From Comamonadaceae bacterium M7527 (GTDB lineage Bacteria; Pseudomonadota; Gammaproteobacteria; Burkholderiales; Burkholderiaceae_C), in NCBI GenBank assembly GCA_021044545.1, contig CP087990.1, forward strand, positions 868,001-932,000: a stretch of DNA of 64,000 bases, read 5' to 3'. Positions 1 through 9,727 of this stretch are shown here, in pieces (the stretch's first letter is position 1; every line of letters starts with the position of its first letter). A program made the position numbers and the translations under genes. A model generated the notes under the pieces. It made no database searches, was not told the origin of the DNA, and saw only the letters and a list, made by a program, of their open reading frames with translations.

Positions 1-1
1 C

Positions 2-436
2 AAGGGCGTGATCGACGGTGCGGTGATTCCTTACGAAGTGGCACCTGGTTTGCGTGTGCAAGAACTGACCAACTTCACGTCAGAGCCAGACCCCAGCTTT
101 AACGCGTTGTACACAACCGTGTTTGTGGTACCCATGAATAAGGCCAAGTACGACTCACTACCCAAAGATTTGCAGGCCGTGATCGATAAAAACTCTGGTC
201 GCGATTACTCTGCCTTTTTGGGTAAGACCCAAGCGGGCAACGATGCACCAGGCAAAAAGAAGTTTGAGGCGGCTGCCAACCAGACCATCACCATCATTCC
301 AAAATCCGAGCTGGAAAACTGGAAAAAAGCCACCGCCAATCTGGACGCCCAATGGGTTAAAGAAATGAATGGACGAGGCTACAAGGGCCAAGAGCTGCTT
401 GATTCAGCACGCAAGCTGATCAGCGACAACAGCTGA
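2..436 (+). CDS. TRAP transporter solute-binding protein (DctP family), C-terminal part
   Basis: The reading frame is open from the window edge, so only the last 144 or so residues are present and the real start lies upstream. The residues match the C-terminal lobe of periplasmic DctP-type proteins: a segment on accepting a ligand-dependent partner (ELTNFTSEPDPSFN), then VVPMNKAKYDSLPKDLQAVID, the usual late helix, and a final lysine-rich helix. Such proteins bind small organic acids in the periplasm and hand them to the DctQ-DctM permease encoded just downstream. The stop is followed 34 bp later by a strong terminator, so the binding protein is probably made in excess over the permease. The substrate cannot be told from this fragment. 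Confidence 0.85.
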   Translation, partial: KGVIDGAVIPYEVAPGLRVQELTNFTSEPDPSFNALYTTVFVVPMNKAKYDSLPKDLQAVIDKNSGRDYSAFLGKTQAGNDAPGKKKFEAAANQTITIIPKSELENWKKATANLDAQWVKEMNGRGYKGQELLDSARKLISDNS

Positions 437-469
437 GCAAATACCCTGGTTGCTGGCGCTTAGCGAGAG

Positions 470-498
470 AATGGCGGAGGAGTCTCCGCCATTTTTTT
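470..498 (+). terminator. Rho-independent terminator after the TRAP binding-protein gene
   Basis: Stem AATGGCGGA (470-478) pairs with TCCGCCATT (485-493 region), followed by a run of seven T. It lies between the binding-protein gene and dctQ, a common place for a partial terminator that lets the binding protein outnumber the permease. Confidence 0.85.
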
Positions 499-557
499 GC
501 CCTACACTGACCCAAACAACAGACTCACCAACCCGTTGACTGCGGAGATTCAAAAGC

Positions 558-1085
558 TTGGCTGACCTTCTTACACCGACTATCACGTCTGGCGATGACA
601 CCTCCGTACTCGCCATCGCACTGGAAAAATCTGCCAAAGTGTTCGCCATGCTGTCTGGCTTGGCGCTGGTAGGCATGGCGCTCATGTCACTCACCAGCAT
701 TGTGGGACGTACATTTTTTGATGCACCCGTGTTGGGCGACTATGAGTTGGTACAAATCGCCTGTGCTGCCGCAGTCAGCCTCGCGCTGCCTTACACGCAG
801 TGGGTGCGTGGCCATGTCATTGTGGATTTTTTCACTGCAAAGGCCAATGTCACGCTGGTGCTTTTATTGGACGGCATAGCCAATGCCATATTGTCCGTAT
901 TCGCTTTGGCTTTTGCATGGCGTATGTGGGTCAATATGGTGGACCTCATGGACGGTTGGGACGCGTCGCTGATGCTCAACATACCCACATGGTGGGGGTA
1001 TGTGCCCATGGTGCCGTCGTTCTTGTTATTGGGTCTTATTGCTGCCTACCACTGCGTAGCTGACATTCGGAGCGTGCGCGCATGA
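558..1085 (+). CDS. TRAP transporter small permease (DctQ family)
   Basis: A 175-residue membrane protein with four predicted hydrophobic segments (about residues 28-50, 65-85, 100-120 and 145-168), the size and layout of DctQ subunits, which sit in the inner membrane beside the large permease. The start is a TTG at 558, chosen because GGAG lies about ten bases upstream and no ATG in frame gives a better start. Its stop overlaps the dctM start by four bases (ATGA), so the two are translationally coupled. With the upstream binding protein and dctM it forms a complete tripartite TRAP carrier driven by an ion gradient. Confidence 0.88.
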   Translation: MADLLTPTITSGDDTSVLAIALEKSAKVFAMLSGLALVGMALMSLTSIVGRTFFDAPVLGDYELVQIACAAAVSLALPYTQWVRGHVIVDFFTAKANVTLVLLLDGIANAILSVFALAFAWRMWVNMVDLMDGWDASLMLNIPTWWGYVPMVPSFLLLGLIAAYHCVADIRSVRA

Positions 1086-2413
1086 TGGGCTTTACTGGAA
1101 TCGAGTTGGGCGGCATCATGTTCGCCTTCATGCTGGTGTTGCTGGCATTGCGCATGCACATTGGCGTGGCCATGTTGCTCACTGGCTCTGTTGGCTACAT
1201 AGCCGTAGCAGGCTTTGACCCGCTGATGGCTTACTTCAAGGGTGCAGCCTACGCGCGCTACTCCATTTACGACTTATCCGTCGTGCCATTATTTTTGCTC
1301 ATGGGGCAATTTGCGACGCACGGCGGCCTGTCCAAAGCCTTGTTCAAAGCAGGCAACGCCATGATTGGGCACTGGCGCGGTGGCATGGCCATGGGCGCTG
1401 TAACAGCCTGTGCGGGCTTTGGTGCCATCTGCGGCTCATCATTGGCCACTGCCGCCACCATGGGGCAAGTGGCACTGCCTGAACTCAAAAAACACGGCTA
1501 CTCAGAGCGCTTGTCGGCTGCAGCCATTGCCGCTGGTGGCACATTGGGCATCTTGATTCCGCCCTCAGTCCCCTTGGTGATCTACGCCATCATCACAGAG
1601 CAAAATATTGCCAAAATGTTTTTGGCTGCGTTTATTCCCGGCATATTGGCGGCTGTGGGCTATATGGTGGTCATCAGCATCATTGCGCGCATCAGCCCAC
1701 AGGATGCACCACGAGGCACCAGGTTCACCCTGGCCCAGCGTTTGCAAGCCTTGGCCGAGACATGGCCTGTGATCCTGATTTTTGTGGTGGTTATTGGCGG
1801 AATTTATGGCGGTATCTTTACACCTACCGAAGCTGCATCCATAGGCACATTGGCCACAGCTATAGTGGCCTGGACCTCTGGCGGCCTGAAGGGGCGTGGC
1901 TTTTTTGACTGCATTTATGGCGCAGCAGGTGCTACCGGCATGATCTTTTTAATCTTGCTTGGCGCAGACATCTTGAACGTGTTTTTGGCACTGACCCAAG
2001 TACACACTGAGCTGGCCAACTGGGTAGTGGGCATGAACCTGCCACCACTGGCGGTGCTGGCCGTCATCATAGTCATCTACTTGGTATTGGGCTGCATCAT
2101 GGACAGCCTGTCCATGATTTTGCTCACCATTCCTATCTTTTTCCCCATCATCATGGGTATTGATTTGTGGGGTTTGGCACCCGACGACAAGGCCATTTGG
2201 TTTGGTATCTTGGCCCTGATGGTCGTGGAGGTGGGTCTGATCACGCCGCCTGTAGGCATGAACGTATTCATCATCAGCGCCATGGCTAAAGATGTACCCA
2301 TGAAGGAAATCTTTAAAACCATACTGCCATTTTTGGCCTCTGACTTTGCGCGCATTGGCTTGCTGGTATTCTTTCCATCCATCGCGCTGGTTATCTTTCA
2401 AATACTGAGCTAG
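1082..2413 (+). CDS. TRAP transporter large permease (DctM family)
   Basis: A 443-residue polytopic inner-membrane protein with roughly twelve hydrophobic segments. It carries the DctM hallmark region GTLGILIPPSVPLVIYAI (about residues 155-172), followed by the FIPG turn, and a second conserved half with TPTEAASIG and the late GLITPPVGMNVF segment. This subunit is the actual ion-coupled translocator of the TRAP system. The start overlaps dctQ by four bases. It ends 44 bp before the Nudix gene with no terminator seen between them. The substrate is not predictable from sequence alone; C4-dicarboxylates, keto acids and other carboxylates are typical of the family. Confidence 0.9.
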   Translation: MMGFTGIELGGIMFAFMLVLLALRMHIGVAMLLTGSVGYIAVAGFDPLMAYFKGAAYARYSIYDLSVVPLFLLMGQFATHGGLSKALFKAGNAMIGHWRGGMAMGAVTACAGFGAICGSSLATAATMGQVALPELKKHGYSERLSAAAIAAGGTLGILIPPSVPLVIYAIITEQNIAKMFLAAFIPGILAAVGYMVVISIIARISPQDAPRGTRFTLAQRLQALAETWPVILIFVVVIGGIYGGIFTPTEAASIGTLATAIVAWTSGGLKGRGFFDCIYGAAGATGMIFLILLGADILNVFLALTQVHTELANWVVGMNLPPLAVLAVIIVIYLVLGCIMDSLSMILLTIPIFFPIIMGIDLWGLAPDDKAIWFGILALMVVEVGLITPPVGMNVFIISAMAKDVPMKEIFKTILPFLASDFARIGLLVFFPSIALVIFQILS

Positions 2414-2457
2414 CAGCGCACAAAACAAGCACCCCACACCAGCAGACCACACCAGAT

Positions 2458-3024
2458 ATGCAAGCCGATAGAACATCCAAATTTTGTCGCGCTTGCGGTG
2501 CACCAACGCAGGCGCGTTTGCCAGACGATGGCGACAGCAAATTGCGCGCGGTGTGCACCAAGTGCGACACAGTGCACTATGTCAACCCACTCAATGTAGT
2601 GGGCAGCATAGCCGTATGGCCAGGCCCCAATGGTCCGCAGGTGCTGCTGTGCAAGCGTAACATTGAGCCACGCAAAGGCAAATGGACACTGCCAGCTGGC
2701 TTTATGGAAATGGGCGAGTCAGCGGCTCAGGGGGCGGCGCGTGAAACCATAGAAGAGGCAGGTGCGACCTTCACCATGGGCCCGCTGTTTTCGCTGATCA
2801 GCGTCACCCACGTGGGTCAGGTGCACTTTTTTTACCAAGCCACACTCACCAGCGACCGGTTTGACCCGGGCATAGAAACCCAGGAGGCTAGGCTGTTCAG
2901 CGCTGCAGACATACCTTGGGATGAGTTGGCGTTCAGGACCGTACAGGAAACCTTGGCACTGTACTTCAAGCAGTCTAAAGCCCAACTTGACAGCGGCCTT
3001 GTTCACGAGCTGGTGCTTTCGTAA
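2458..3024 (+). CDS. Nudix hydrolase with N-terminal zinc ribbon
   Basis: A 188-residue protein with two CxxC pairs (C10/C13 and C33/C36) that form a small zinc ribbon, followed by a Nudix domain. The Nudix box is complete at residues 81-103: G81, the five-residue gap, E87 and the REtiEEaG stretch. Nudix enzymes hydrolyse nucleoside diphosphates linked to another group; this architecture resembles NUDIX proteins acting on ADP-ribose or related dinucleotides, but the exact substrate is inference. It follows dctM by 44 bp in the same direction and is convergent with parC. Confidence 0.85.
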   Translation: MQADRTSKFCRACGAPTQARLPDDGDSKLRAVCTKCDTVHYVNPLNVVGSIAVWPGPNGPQVLLCKRNIEPRKGKWTLPAGFMEMGESAAQGAARETIEEAGATFTMGPLFSLISVTHVGQVHFFYQATLTSDRFDPGIETQEARLFSAADIPWDELAFRTVQETLALYFKQSKAQLDSGLVHELVLS

Positions 3025-3092
3025 CACAACAAACACCAGCTCACAGTCAACACGCTAACGCGCCAACGAGCTGATCTGCGCGAACAGCACCG

Positions 3093-5456
3093 TCAGACCA
3101 CTCGGGTCACCGCATTGGGTTTAAAGCCCAAGTCAGAAGCCTTGCCCTTTCGTGCTCTAGCACCTTTGGCATTGTTCAGGCTTCTGATTTCCAGCGTTTC
3201 CTCGCGCGCTTTGCCGCCACGTCCAATGCCGCTGATACTCACGCTGCGCACATAGGCGGCAGCGCCTGCCAGCGTGTCTTTGGCCTCTAGATCAATCAGC
3301 ATCAAGCCGCGACCGCCTTTGGCCATGTGCTTTAGCTCGGCGAGGTCGAAAGTCAGTACACGCCCGCCGGTAGACGCACACGCCACGTGCGTCGCCATTT
3401 GCAAGCTGTCAAATTCAGGCACGCCATCTATATCGCGCGGCTTGCCCAACAATGGGCTGGGGCGGTTGATGGTGGCACCAGCTGCCACATTGATGAACGA
3501 CTTGCCCGCTTTTTGGCGGCTCACCATGTCTTGCACCTGCGCCACAAAACCATAGCCGTCCGAGGTCGACAACACATAACCCGTGGTTGGTGCACCTGCA
3601 ACGTAATGCACAGGCTGTGTACCAGCTTCCAGCTCTATGAGTGTGGTGATGGGCTGACCGTCGCCACGCCCACCTGGCAAGGCAGCCACGGGTACAGAGT
3701 AGGTGCGCCCTGCACTGCCCAGCACAATGAGTGTGTCAACACTGCGGCACTCGAATGCCCCGTATAGCTGGTCGCCAGCCTTGAACGCAAAGGCATCAGC
3801 GGCGTGTCCATGACCAGCGCGCGTGCGTACCCAACCCTTGTCAGACACCACCACAGTCACAGGCTCATCCACAATTTTGATTTCAGCCACGACACGCTTT
3901 TCAGCTTGTACCAGTGTGCGTCTGTCGTCACCAAAGGTTTTGGCATCGGCTTCAATTTCTTTAACCATGAGCTTTTTCAAGCTGGTGGGGTTGTCCAAAA
4001 CGTCTTGCAATCTGGTTTGGTCTTCACGCAGTTTGGCCAGCTCTTGCTCAATTTTGATGGCCTCTAGTCTGGCCAACTGGCGCAAGCGAATTTCGAGAAT
4101 GTCTTCGGCTTGCCGGTCTGACAACTTAAAACGCTCTACCAGAGCGGCTTTAGGCTCATCGCTTTGACGAATGATGGCGATCACCTCGTCAATATTGAGC
4201 AACACCGTTTGGCGGCCTTCCAAAATATGGATGCGGTCCAGGACCTTGGCCAAACGGCTTTGTGTGCGCCTGGTAATGGTGGTTTGCCTAAAGCTCACCC
4301 ACTCCACCAACATCTGGCGCAACGACTTGGGCACGGGCTTGCCGTCAATACCCACCATGGTGAGGTTGATGCTGGATGAGGTCTCCAAGCTGGTGTGCGC
4401 CAGCAACTGCGTGGTGAGTTCTTCTTGCGAAATGCTGCGGGTTTTGGGCTCGAACACCAAGCGCACCGCAGCCTCTTTGCCAGACTCATCACGCACCCCG
4501 TCCAACACCGCCAGCATGCTGGCCTTGAGCTGGGTCTGGTCGGCTGTTAACGCCTTTTTGCCAGTCTTCACTTTGGGATTGGTGATGTCCTCAATTTCTT
4601 CAAGTACTTTTTGCGTACTCACGCCTGGCGGCAACTCGGTCACCACCATTTGCCACTGGCCACGTGCCAAGTCTTCAATCACCCAGCGCGCGCGCACTTT
4701 GAGGCTACCGCGCCCGGTTTTGTATGCCTGCGCAATTTCATGCGCGGTGCTGATAATCTGGCCACCGCCTGGGTAATCGGGTGCGGGCAGCAGCTCTAGC
4801 AAGGCCTCGTCGCTGATAGCAGGTTGCTTGACCAAAGCCACACAGGCAGTGGCTACTTCGCGCAAGTTGTGACTGGGTATTTCGGTGGCCATGCCCACTG
4901 CAATACCGCTGGCACCGTTGAGCAAGGTAAAGGGCAAACGCGCTGGCAACTGGCGTGGCTCTTCGGTAGAGCCGTCGTAGTTGGCAACAAAGTCAACCGT
5001 GCCCTCATCGATTTCATCCAGCAACACGCTGGTGATTTTGGCCAGGCGTGCCTCTGTGTAGCGCATGGCAGCAGCACCGTCGCCGTCGCGGCTACCAAAA
5101 TTGCCCTGCCCGTCAATCAGTGGGTAGCGCTGGCTAAAGTCTTGCGCCATGCGCACCAAGGCGTCATAGGCGGCTTGGTCGCCATGTGGATGAAACCGGC
5201 CCAGCACATCACCCACCACGCGCGCACTTTTAACGGGCTTGGGTGCGCCGGACGCGCCATAGCCCAGCCCCATGCGCTGCATGGCGTACAAAATGCGGCG
5301 CTGCACAGGCTTTTGGCCGTCGCAAACGTCTGGCAAGGCACGGCCCTTGACCACACTTAACGCGTATTCAAGATAGGCGCGCTGGGCGTAGCCCGCCAAG
5401 CTATCGTCACTGCCGCTGCTGGGCATGGCCACTGGTTGCTGCATGTCGTCGCTCAT
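3093..5456 (-). CDS. parC: DNA topoisomerase IV subunit A
   Basis: A 787-residue type IIA topoisomerase A subunit. The breakage-reunion domain starts near residue 20; the catalytic tyrosine is Y133 in MRYTEARL, and the quinolone-region loop reads HPHGDQAAYD (about 89-98), with Gln94 where enterobacterial ParC has Ser80. The C-terminal third holds degenerate beta-pinwheel blades and is shorter than in GyrA, with no clear GyrA box. It decatenates sister chromosomes together with ParE. Its ATG shares one base with the parE stop (TAATG), so the genes are coupled. Assignment as parC rather than gyrA rests on the parE partner and the tail. Confidence 0.93.
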   Translation of the reverse strand: MSDDMQQPVAMPSSGSDDSLAGYAQRAYLEYALSVVKGRALPDVCDGQKPVQRRILYAMQRMGLGYGASGAPKPVKSARVVGDVLGRFHPHGDQAAYDALVRMAQDFSQRYPLIDGQGNFGSRDGDGAAAMRYTEARLAKITSVLLDEIDEGTVDFVANYDGSTEEPRQLPARLPFTLLNGASGIAVGMATEIPSHNLREVATACVALVKQPAISDEALLELLPAPDYPGGGQIISTAHEIAQAYKTGRGSLKVRARWVIEDLARGQWQMVVTELPPGVSTQKVLEEIEDITNPKVKTGKKALTADQTQLKASMLAVLDGVRDESGKEAAVRLVFEPKTRSISQEELTTQLLAHTSLETSSSINLTMVGIDGKPVPKSLRQMLVEWVSFRQTTITRRTQSRLAKVLDRIHILEGRQTVLLNIDEVIAIIRQSDEPKAALVERFKLSDRQAEDILEIRLRQLARLEAIKIEQELAKLREDQTRLQDVLDNPTSLKKLMVKEIEADAKTFGDDRRTLVQAEKRVVAEIKIVDEPVTVVVSDKGWVRTRAGHGHAADAFAFKAGDQLYGAFECRSVDTLIVLGSAGRTYSVPVAALPGGRGDGQPITTLIELEAGTQPVHYVAGAPTTGYVLSTSDGYGFVAQVQDMVSRQKAGKSFINVAAGATINRPSPLLGKPRDIDGVPEFDSLQMATHVACASTGGRVLTFDLAELKHMAKGGRGLMLIDLEAKDTLAGAAAYVRSVSISGIGRGGKAREETLEIRSLNNAKGARARKGKASDLGFKPNAVTRVV

Positions 5457-7438
5457 TAGATATCCACCTCAATCTCGTCGCTAAAGCGCTCCATCAGTTC
5501 TCGACGTGCGGCTGCTTCGCCTTTGCCCATGAGCTTGTTGAACTCGTCGGCTGTGCCTTGTGCGCCCCACTCGCCCAAGGTCACCGGCAGCAAGCGACGC
5601 GTGTCCGGGTTGAGCGTGGTGTCCCACAGCTGCGTGGCGCTCATCTCGCCCAAGCCTTTAAAGCGGCTGATGCTCCAGCTGCCTTCACGCACATTGTCTT
5701 TGCGCAGTTTGTCCAATATGGCCGTCATCTCGCCTTCGTCAAGTGCATAAAACTTGGCGGCTGGCTTTTTGCCGCGCGCTGGCGCATCCACCCTGAACAA
5801 CGGTGGTCTGGCCACGTAAACGTTGCCTGTTTCTATGAGCTTGGGGAAGTGCTTGAAGAACAGGGTAAGCAGCAACACCTGGATGTGTGAGCCGTCAACG
5901 TCGGCATCAGACAGTATGCAAATCTTGCCGTAGCGCAGGCCGCTTAGGTCTGGCGTGTCTGAGGGACTGTGTGGGTCAACACCAATGGCCACGGCAATGT
6001 CGTGAATTTCGTTGTTGGCAAAAAGCCTGTCTTTATCGACTTCCCACGTGTTGAGCACTTTGCCACGCAGGGGCAAGATAGCCTGGCTTTCTTTATCGCG
6101 CCCCATTTTGGCGCTACCGCCAGCCGAGTCACCCTCTACCAAAAACAGCTCATTGTGGCTGATGTCTCGGCTTTCGCAGTCTGTGAGTTTGCCTGGCAGA
6201 ACCGCCACGCCAGAGCCCTTGCGCTTCTCGACTTTTTGACCTGCTTTTTGCCGGTGTTGCGCCGCCTTGATCACCAGCTCAGCCAGCTTTTTACCGTGCT
6301 CTACATGCTCGTTGAGCCACAACTCAAAGGCTGGACGCACAAAGCTGGACACCAGACGCACCGCATCCCGGCTGTTCAGGCGCTCTTTGATCTGCCCTTG
6401 AAATTGCGGGTCAAGCACCTTGGCAGACAACACATAGCTGGCGCGCGCAAACACGTCTTCAGGCAACAGCTTCACGCCTTTTGGCAGCAGTGCGTGAAAG
6501 TCAATAAAGCTTTTCACGGCGGTAAACAAGCCATCGCGCAAGCCGCTGTCGTGCGTACCACCAGCAGTGGTTGGAATAAGGTTGACGTAGCTCTCACGCA
6601 CCGGCTGGCCCTCGTCGGTAAAGGCCACACACCAAGATGCGCCCTCGCCTTCGGCAAACGCGTCATTGTTGCGGTCTGCAAACCCCTCGCCCTCAAACAT
6701 GGGGATGACAGGGTCGGCGTTGACGTTTTGCGTGAGGTAGTCACGCAAGCCGCCTTTGTATTGCCACTGCTGGGTGTCACCCGATTTCTCTGCCACCAAG
6801 GTCACAATCACGCCGGGCATGAGTACCGCCTTGGAGCGCAGCAAATGGGTCAACTCGCCCAGCGGCAATGTACTGGACTCAAAGTAGCTGGCCTGCGGCC
6901 ACACGCGCACAGTGGTACCGGTTTTTCGCTCGCCTGCGGCCAATGCGCGCTTGGTCAGTGGCTCAATCACATCGCCTTGCGCAAATACCAAAGTGGCGCA
7001 CTGGCCCTCGCGGTGGCTGGTCACTTCAAGTCGTGTTGACAGCGCGTTGGTGACGCTCACGCCCACACCGTGCAAGCCACCCGAAAAGCTGTAGGCGCCA
7101 CCTGAGCCTTTGTCAAACTTGCCGCCTGCGTGCAGCTTGGTAAACACTAGCTCCACCACGGGCGCGTTTTCTTCAGGATGCATGCCAAACGGAATACCGC
7201 GGCCATCGTCCTCAATGGTGACCGAGCCATCTGTGTGCAACACCACCTTGATGCGCTTGCCGTGCCCAGCCAACGCCTCGTCTGCGGCGTTGTCCAAGAC
7301 CTCTTGCACGATGTGCAATGGATTGTCTGTACGCGTGTACATGCCCGGGCGCTGCTTGACCGGCTCTAAGCCTTTGAGCACGCGAATAGAGCTCTCGCCG
7401 TATGCGTTGTCTGCTATGGAAGTATTTTGAGTAGCCAT
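5456..7438 (-). CDS. parE: DNA topoisomerase IV subunit B
   Basis: A 660-residue type IIA topoisomerase ATPase subunit. The GHKL motifs are visible: E46, N50 and D53 in EVLDNAADEA, and DDGRGIPFG a little later; the TOPRIM domain shows EGDSAGGSA and SDADVDGSH. I place the start at 7438 (MATQNTS), as in related ParE proteins; frame stays open to 7486, with ATG codons at 7459 and 7486, but none has a clear ribosome site. It overlaps parC by one base. The lack of the long insert seen in some GyrB proteins and the coupling to parC support ParE. Confidence 0.92.
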   Translation of the reverse strand: MATQNTSIADNAYGESSIRVLKGLEPVKQRPGMYTRTDNPLHIVQEVLDNAADEALAGHGKRIKVVLHTDGSVTIEDDGRGIPFGMHPEENAPVVELVFTKLHAGGKFDKGSGGAYSFSGGLHGVGVSVTNALSTRLEVTSHREGQCATLVFAQGDVIEPLTKRALAAGERKTGTTVRVWPQASYFESSTLPLGELTHLLRSKAVLMPGVIVTLVAEKSGDTQQWQYKGGLRDYLTQNVNADPVIPMFEGEGFADRNNDAFAEGEGASWCVAFTDEGQPVRESYVNLIPTTAGGTHDSGLRDGLFTAVKSFIDFHALLPKGVKLLPEDVFARASYVLSAKVLDPQFQGQIKERLNSRDAVRLVSSFVRPAFELWLNEHVEHGKKLAELVIKAAQHRQKAGQKVEKRKGSGVAVLPGKLTDCESRDISHNELFLVEGDSAGGSAKMGRDKESQAILPLRGKVLNTWEVDKDRLFANNEIHDIAVAIGVDPHSPSDTPDLSGLRYGKICILSDADVDGSHIQVLLLTLFFKHFPKLIETGNVYVARPPLFRVDAPARGKKPAAKFYALDEGEMTAILDKLRKDNVREGSWSISRFKGLGEMSATQLWDTTLNPDTRRLLPVTLGEWGAQGTADEFNKLMGKGEAAARRELMERFSDEIEVDI

Positions 7439-7560
7439 GGCCGCAAATTGTAGCGACATCTCAAGCCGATCACTGTAAATAAACACAGCGCAGTATGAAA
7501 AGCCAGTGGTTTTGTCCGCACATGACTGCTGCGCTTTACCTTTACCGCTACATTACTGCC

Positions 7561-8781
7561 ATGACTCCAGCAAACAAACCACTCTCTTTGGTACAAGTCC
7601 TAATGTGCGGCGCTGCTATCGTGACGCTGTCTATGGGTGTGCGACATGGCTTTGGCTTGTGGCTACAACCTATTACGCAAGAGCAGGGTTGGAGTCGGGA
7701 AGCGTTTTCGCTGGCCATCGCCATTCAAAACCTCTCCTGGGGCTTGTTTGGCATTTTCGCCGGCATGGTCGCAGACAAATTTGGCGCGTTTAAGGTCATC
7801 GTGGCAGGTGCCGTGTTGTATGCCCTGGGCTTAATAGGCATGGCCACCGCCAACACCCCACTGGGCTTTGCGCTGACCACAGGTGTGCTGATTGGGGCTG
7901 CGCAAGCTGGTACAACCTACGCCGTCATATACGGCGTGATAGGGCGCAATGTGCCCGCCGAAAAGCGATCGTGGGCCATGGGTGTCGCTGCCGCTGCGGG
8001 CTCGTTTGGCCAGTTCCTGATGGTGCCTGTTGAAGGACAGCTGATATTCCAGCTGGGTTGGCACAACGCTTTGTTGGTGCTGGCAGCAGCCGTATTGCTG
8101 ATGGTACCGCTGGCCATTGGCTTGCGTGAGAAACACTTGAGTGGACCCAGCGCTATTCCTCGCGAACAAACCATACTGCAAGCCCTGCGCGAAGCCATGC
8201 GCTACCGCAGCTTTCAATTGCTGATGGCAGGCTACTTTGTATGCGGCTTCCAGGTGGTGTTTATTGGCGTGCACATGCCCAGCTACTTGAAAGACGAGGG
8301 TCTGTCACCAGTGGTTGCCAGCTACGCCCTGGCGCTAATCGGTTTGTTCAATGTGTTTGGCACCTATGCAGCTGGCGCACTGGGCCAACGCTTGGCCAAG
8401 CGCAAGATTTTGGCGTTTATTTACCTTGCACGCGCCGTCGTCATCACCCTATTTATCGCAGCGCCACTAACCCCCATGAGCGTGTACATATTCTCTGCCG
8501 TCATGGGCGTGCTGTGGCTGTCAACAGTGCCGCCTACCAACGCCATCGTGGCAGGCATTTTTGGCGTGCAGCACCTCAGCATGCTGGGTGGCTTTGTCTT
8601 CTTCAGCCACCAAATTGGCAGCTTTATGGGCGTTTGGATGGGCGGCGTGCTGTACGACAGCACTGGCAGCTACGACGTGGTGTGGTACCTGGCCATTGCC
8701 CTTGGCGTGTTTGCAGCGCTCATCAACCTGCCCATCAAAGAGCAAGCCATTGATCGCGCGCCACAAGCGCTGGCAGCCTGA
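7561..8781 (+). CDS. Major facilitator superfamily transporter
   Basis: A 406-residue twelve-helix carrier. The first half shows the MFS loop between helices 2 and 3 (GMVADKFGAFKV) and the sequence GVRHGFGLWLQPITQEQGWSR typical of oxalate/formate-antiporter-like and monocarboxylate-type MFS proteins. I chose the ATG at 7561; an in-frame ATG at 7495 would add 22 polar and aromatic residues that look unlike a signal. It is divergent from parE with 122 bp between starts. The substrate is unknown; a carboxylate is a fair guess by family resemblance only. Confidence 0.85.
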   Translation: MTPANKPLSLVQVLMCGAAIVTLSMGVRHGFGLWLQPITQEQGWSREAFSLAIAIQNLSWGLFGIFAGMVADKFGAFKVIVAGAVLYALGLIGMATANTPLGFALTTGVLIGAAQAGTTYAVIYGVIGRNVPAEKRSWAMGVAAAAGSFGQFLMVPVEGQLIFQLGWHNALLVLAAAVLLMVPLAIGLREKHLSGPSAIPREQTILQALREAMRYRSFQLLMAGYFVCGFQVVFIGVHMPSYLKDEGLSPVVASYALALIGLFNVFGTYAAGALGQRLAKRKILAFIYLARAVVITLFIAAPLTPMSVYIFSAVMGVLWLSTVPPTNAIVAGIFGVQHLSMLGGFVFFSHQIGSFMGVWMGGVLYDSTGSYDVVWYLAIALGVFAALINLPIKEQAIDRAPQALAA

Positions 8782-8837
8782 TGCTGCCTGACTTGTATTG
8801 AAAACTGCCCTGCGCCAGCAAACTGCGTTACGCTAGC

Positions 8838-9041
8838 ATGATGTCATCCACTCACACCAAGGTTCAACCCGCCACCACGCCTACCAGCCAACCAGCTGAA
8901 GGGGCGAAAGTTGCGCGCTACTGGCCTTTGTGGGTAGTCGCTACAGCAATGAGTGCCAGCCTGATGTGGGGCGTGTTCACCATGTACACCCGCCCTGACT
9001 TTGTAGTTGACATGGCCAACCAACTGTGGAGCTGCTTTTAA
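8838..9041 (+). CDS. Small single-pass membrane protein, unknown function
   Basis: A 67-residue protein I do not recognise. The first 27 residues are polar and rich in Thr, Pro and Ser, then comes one hydrophobic segment (about residues 30-48, WPLWVVATAMSASLMWGVF) and a short tail. It lies 12 bp before the methyltransferase gene in the same direction, so the two are probably co-transcribed. Coding character matches its neighbours and no competing frame is better, but length makes the call less certain. Confidence 0.6.
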   Translation: MMSSTHTKVQPATTPTSQPAEGAKVARYWPLWVVATAMSASLMWGVFTMYTRPDFVVDMANQLWSCF

Positions 9042-9053
9042 GCCCCTTGTTGC

Positions 9054-9626
9054 ATGACAAACACTTTGCATGGGCAAGGACTGCCCTCTCAATGGCTGCA
9101 ACGCTGGCAGCACCTGCTGCCAAACAACGCCCATGCGCTTGATGTAGCCTGCGGCGCTGGACGTCATACCCGCCACCTGCTAAGCCTTGGCCATCAGGTC
9201 ACGGCGGTCGACAGAGACGCTCAAGCGCTGTCCCATCTGCAAGACACCACAGCGGTTTGCATGGTGGCCGACTTGGAACAGGACGACTGGCCTTTTGCAG
9301 CACAGGTGTTTGACGCCGTGGTGATAACCAACTATTTGTGGCGGCCTTTGTTTGGGCCAATCATGGGCAGCCTCAAGCCCGGCGGCGTGTTGCTGTTTGA
9401 GACCTTCGCTATCGGGCAAGAAACCATTGGCAAACCCAGTCGTGCAGCTTTTTTGCTGGCACCGGGTGAGGCACTCACCTTGTGCGCCCCTTTGCACGTT
9501 GTGGCGTTTGAAAACGGCTTTGAGCCAGCAACGCCTGAATCAGCGCCCAGGTTTGTGCAGCGCATTGTGGCCACCAAGCCTACAGCCGAAGACCAATCGC
9601 CCCAGCGTCACCTGTTGCGCGCCTGA
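9054..9626 (+). CDS. Class I SAM-dependent methyltransferase
   Basis: A 190-residue protein with the Rossmann methyltransferase motif I at residues 29-36 (LDVACGAGRH), the acidic end of strand 2 (VDRD), and motif post-I to IV features (ADLEQDDWPF, FDAVVITNYLWRP). The domain is compact, without an obvious substrate-recognition extension, as in TehB-like or ubiE-like small methyltransferases. The acceptor is unknown. It sits between the tiny membrane protein and dapA; a possible -10 element for dapA (TAGAAT, 9683-9688) lies after it. Confidence 0.8.
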   Translation: MTNTLHGQGLPSQWLQRWQHLLPNNAHALDVACGAGRHTRHLLSLGHQVTAVDRDAQALSHLQDTTAVCMVADLEQDDWPFAAQVFDAVVITNYLWRPLFGPIMGSLKPGGVLLFETFAIGQETIGKPSRAAFLLAPGEALTLCAPLHVVAFENGFEPATPESAPRFVQRIVATKPTAEDQSPQRHLLRA

Positions 9627-9727
9627 CTTAAAACACCACCACAGCTTTACCAGGTCCCTTCTTTTAGGTAGCGTGCACTGGGTAGAATGTGCGACAACCA
9701 TACAAACTTCAACCCTATTGGTACACC

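Noticed and set aside
5969..7039. A 356-codon open frame on the plus strand opposite parE
   Set aside because: It is the antisense of a clearly functional ParE; the translation shows no recognisable domain.
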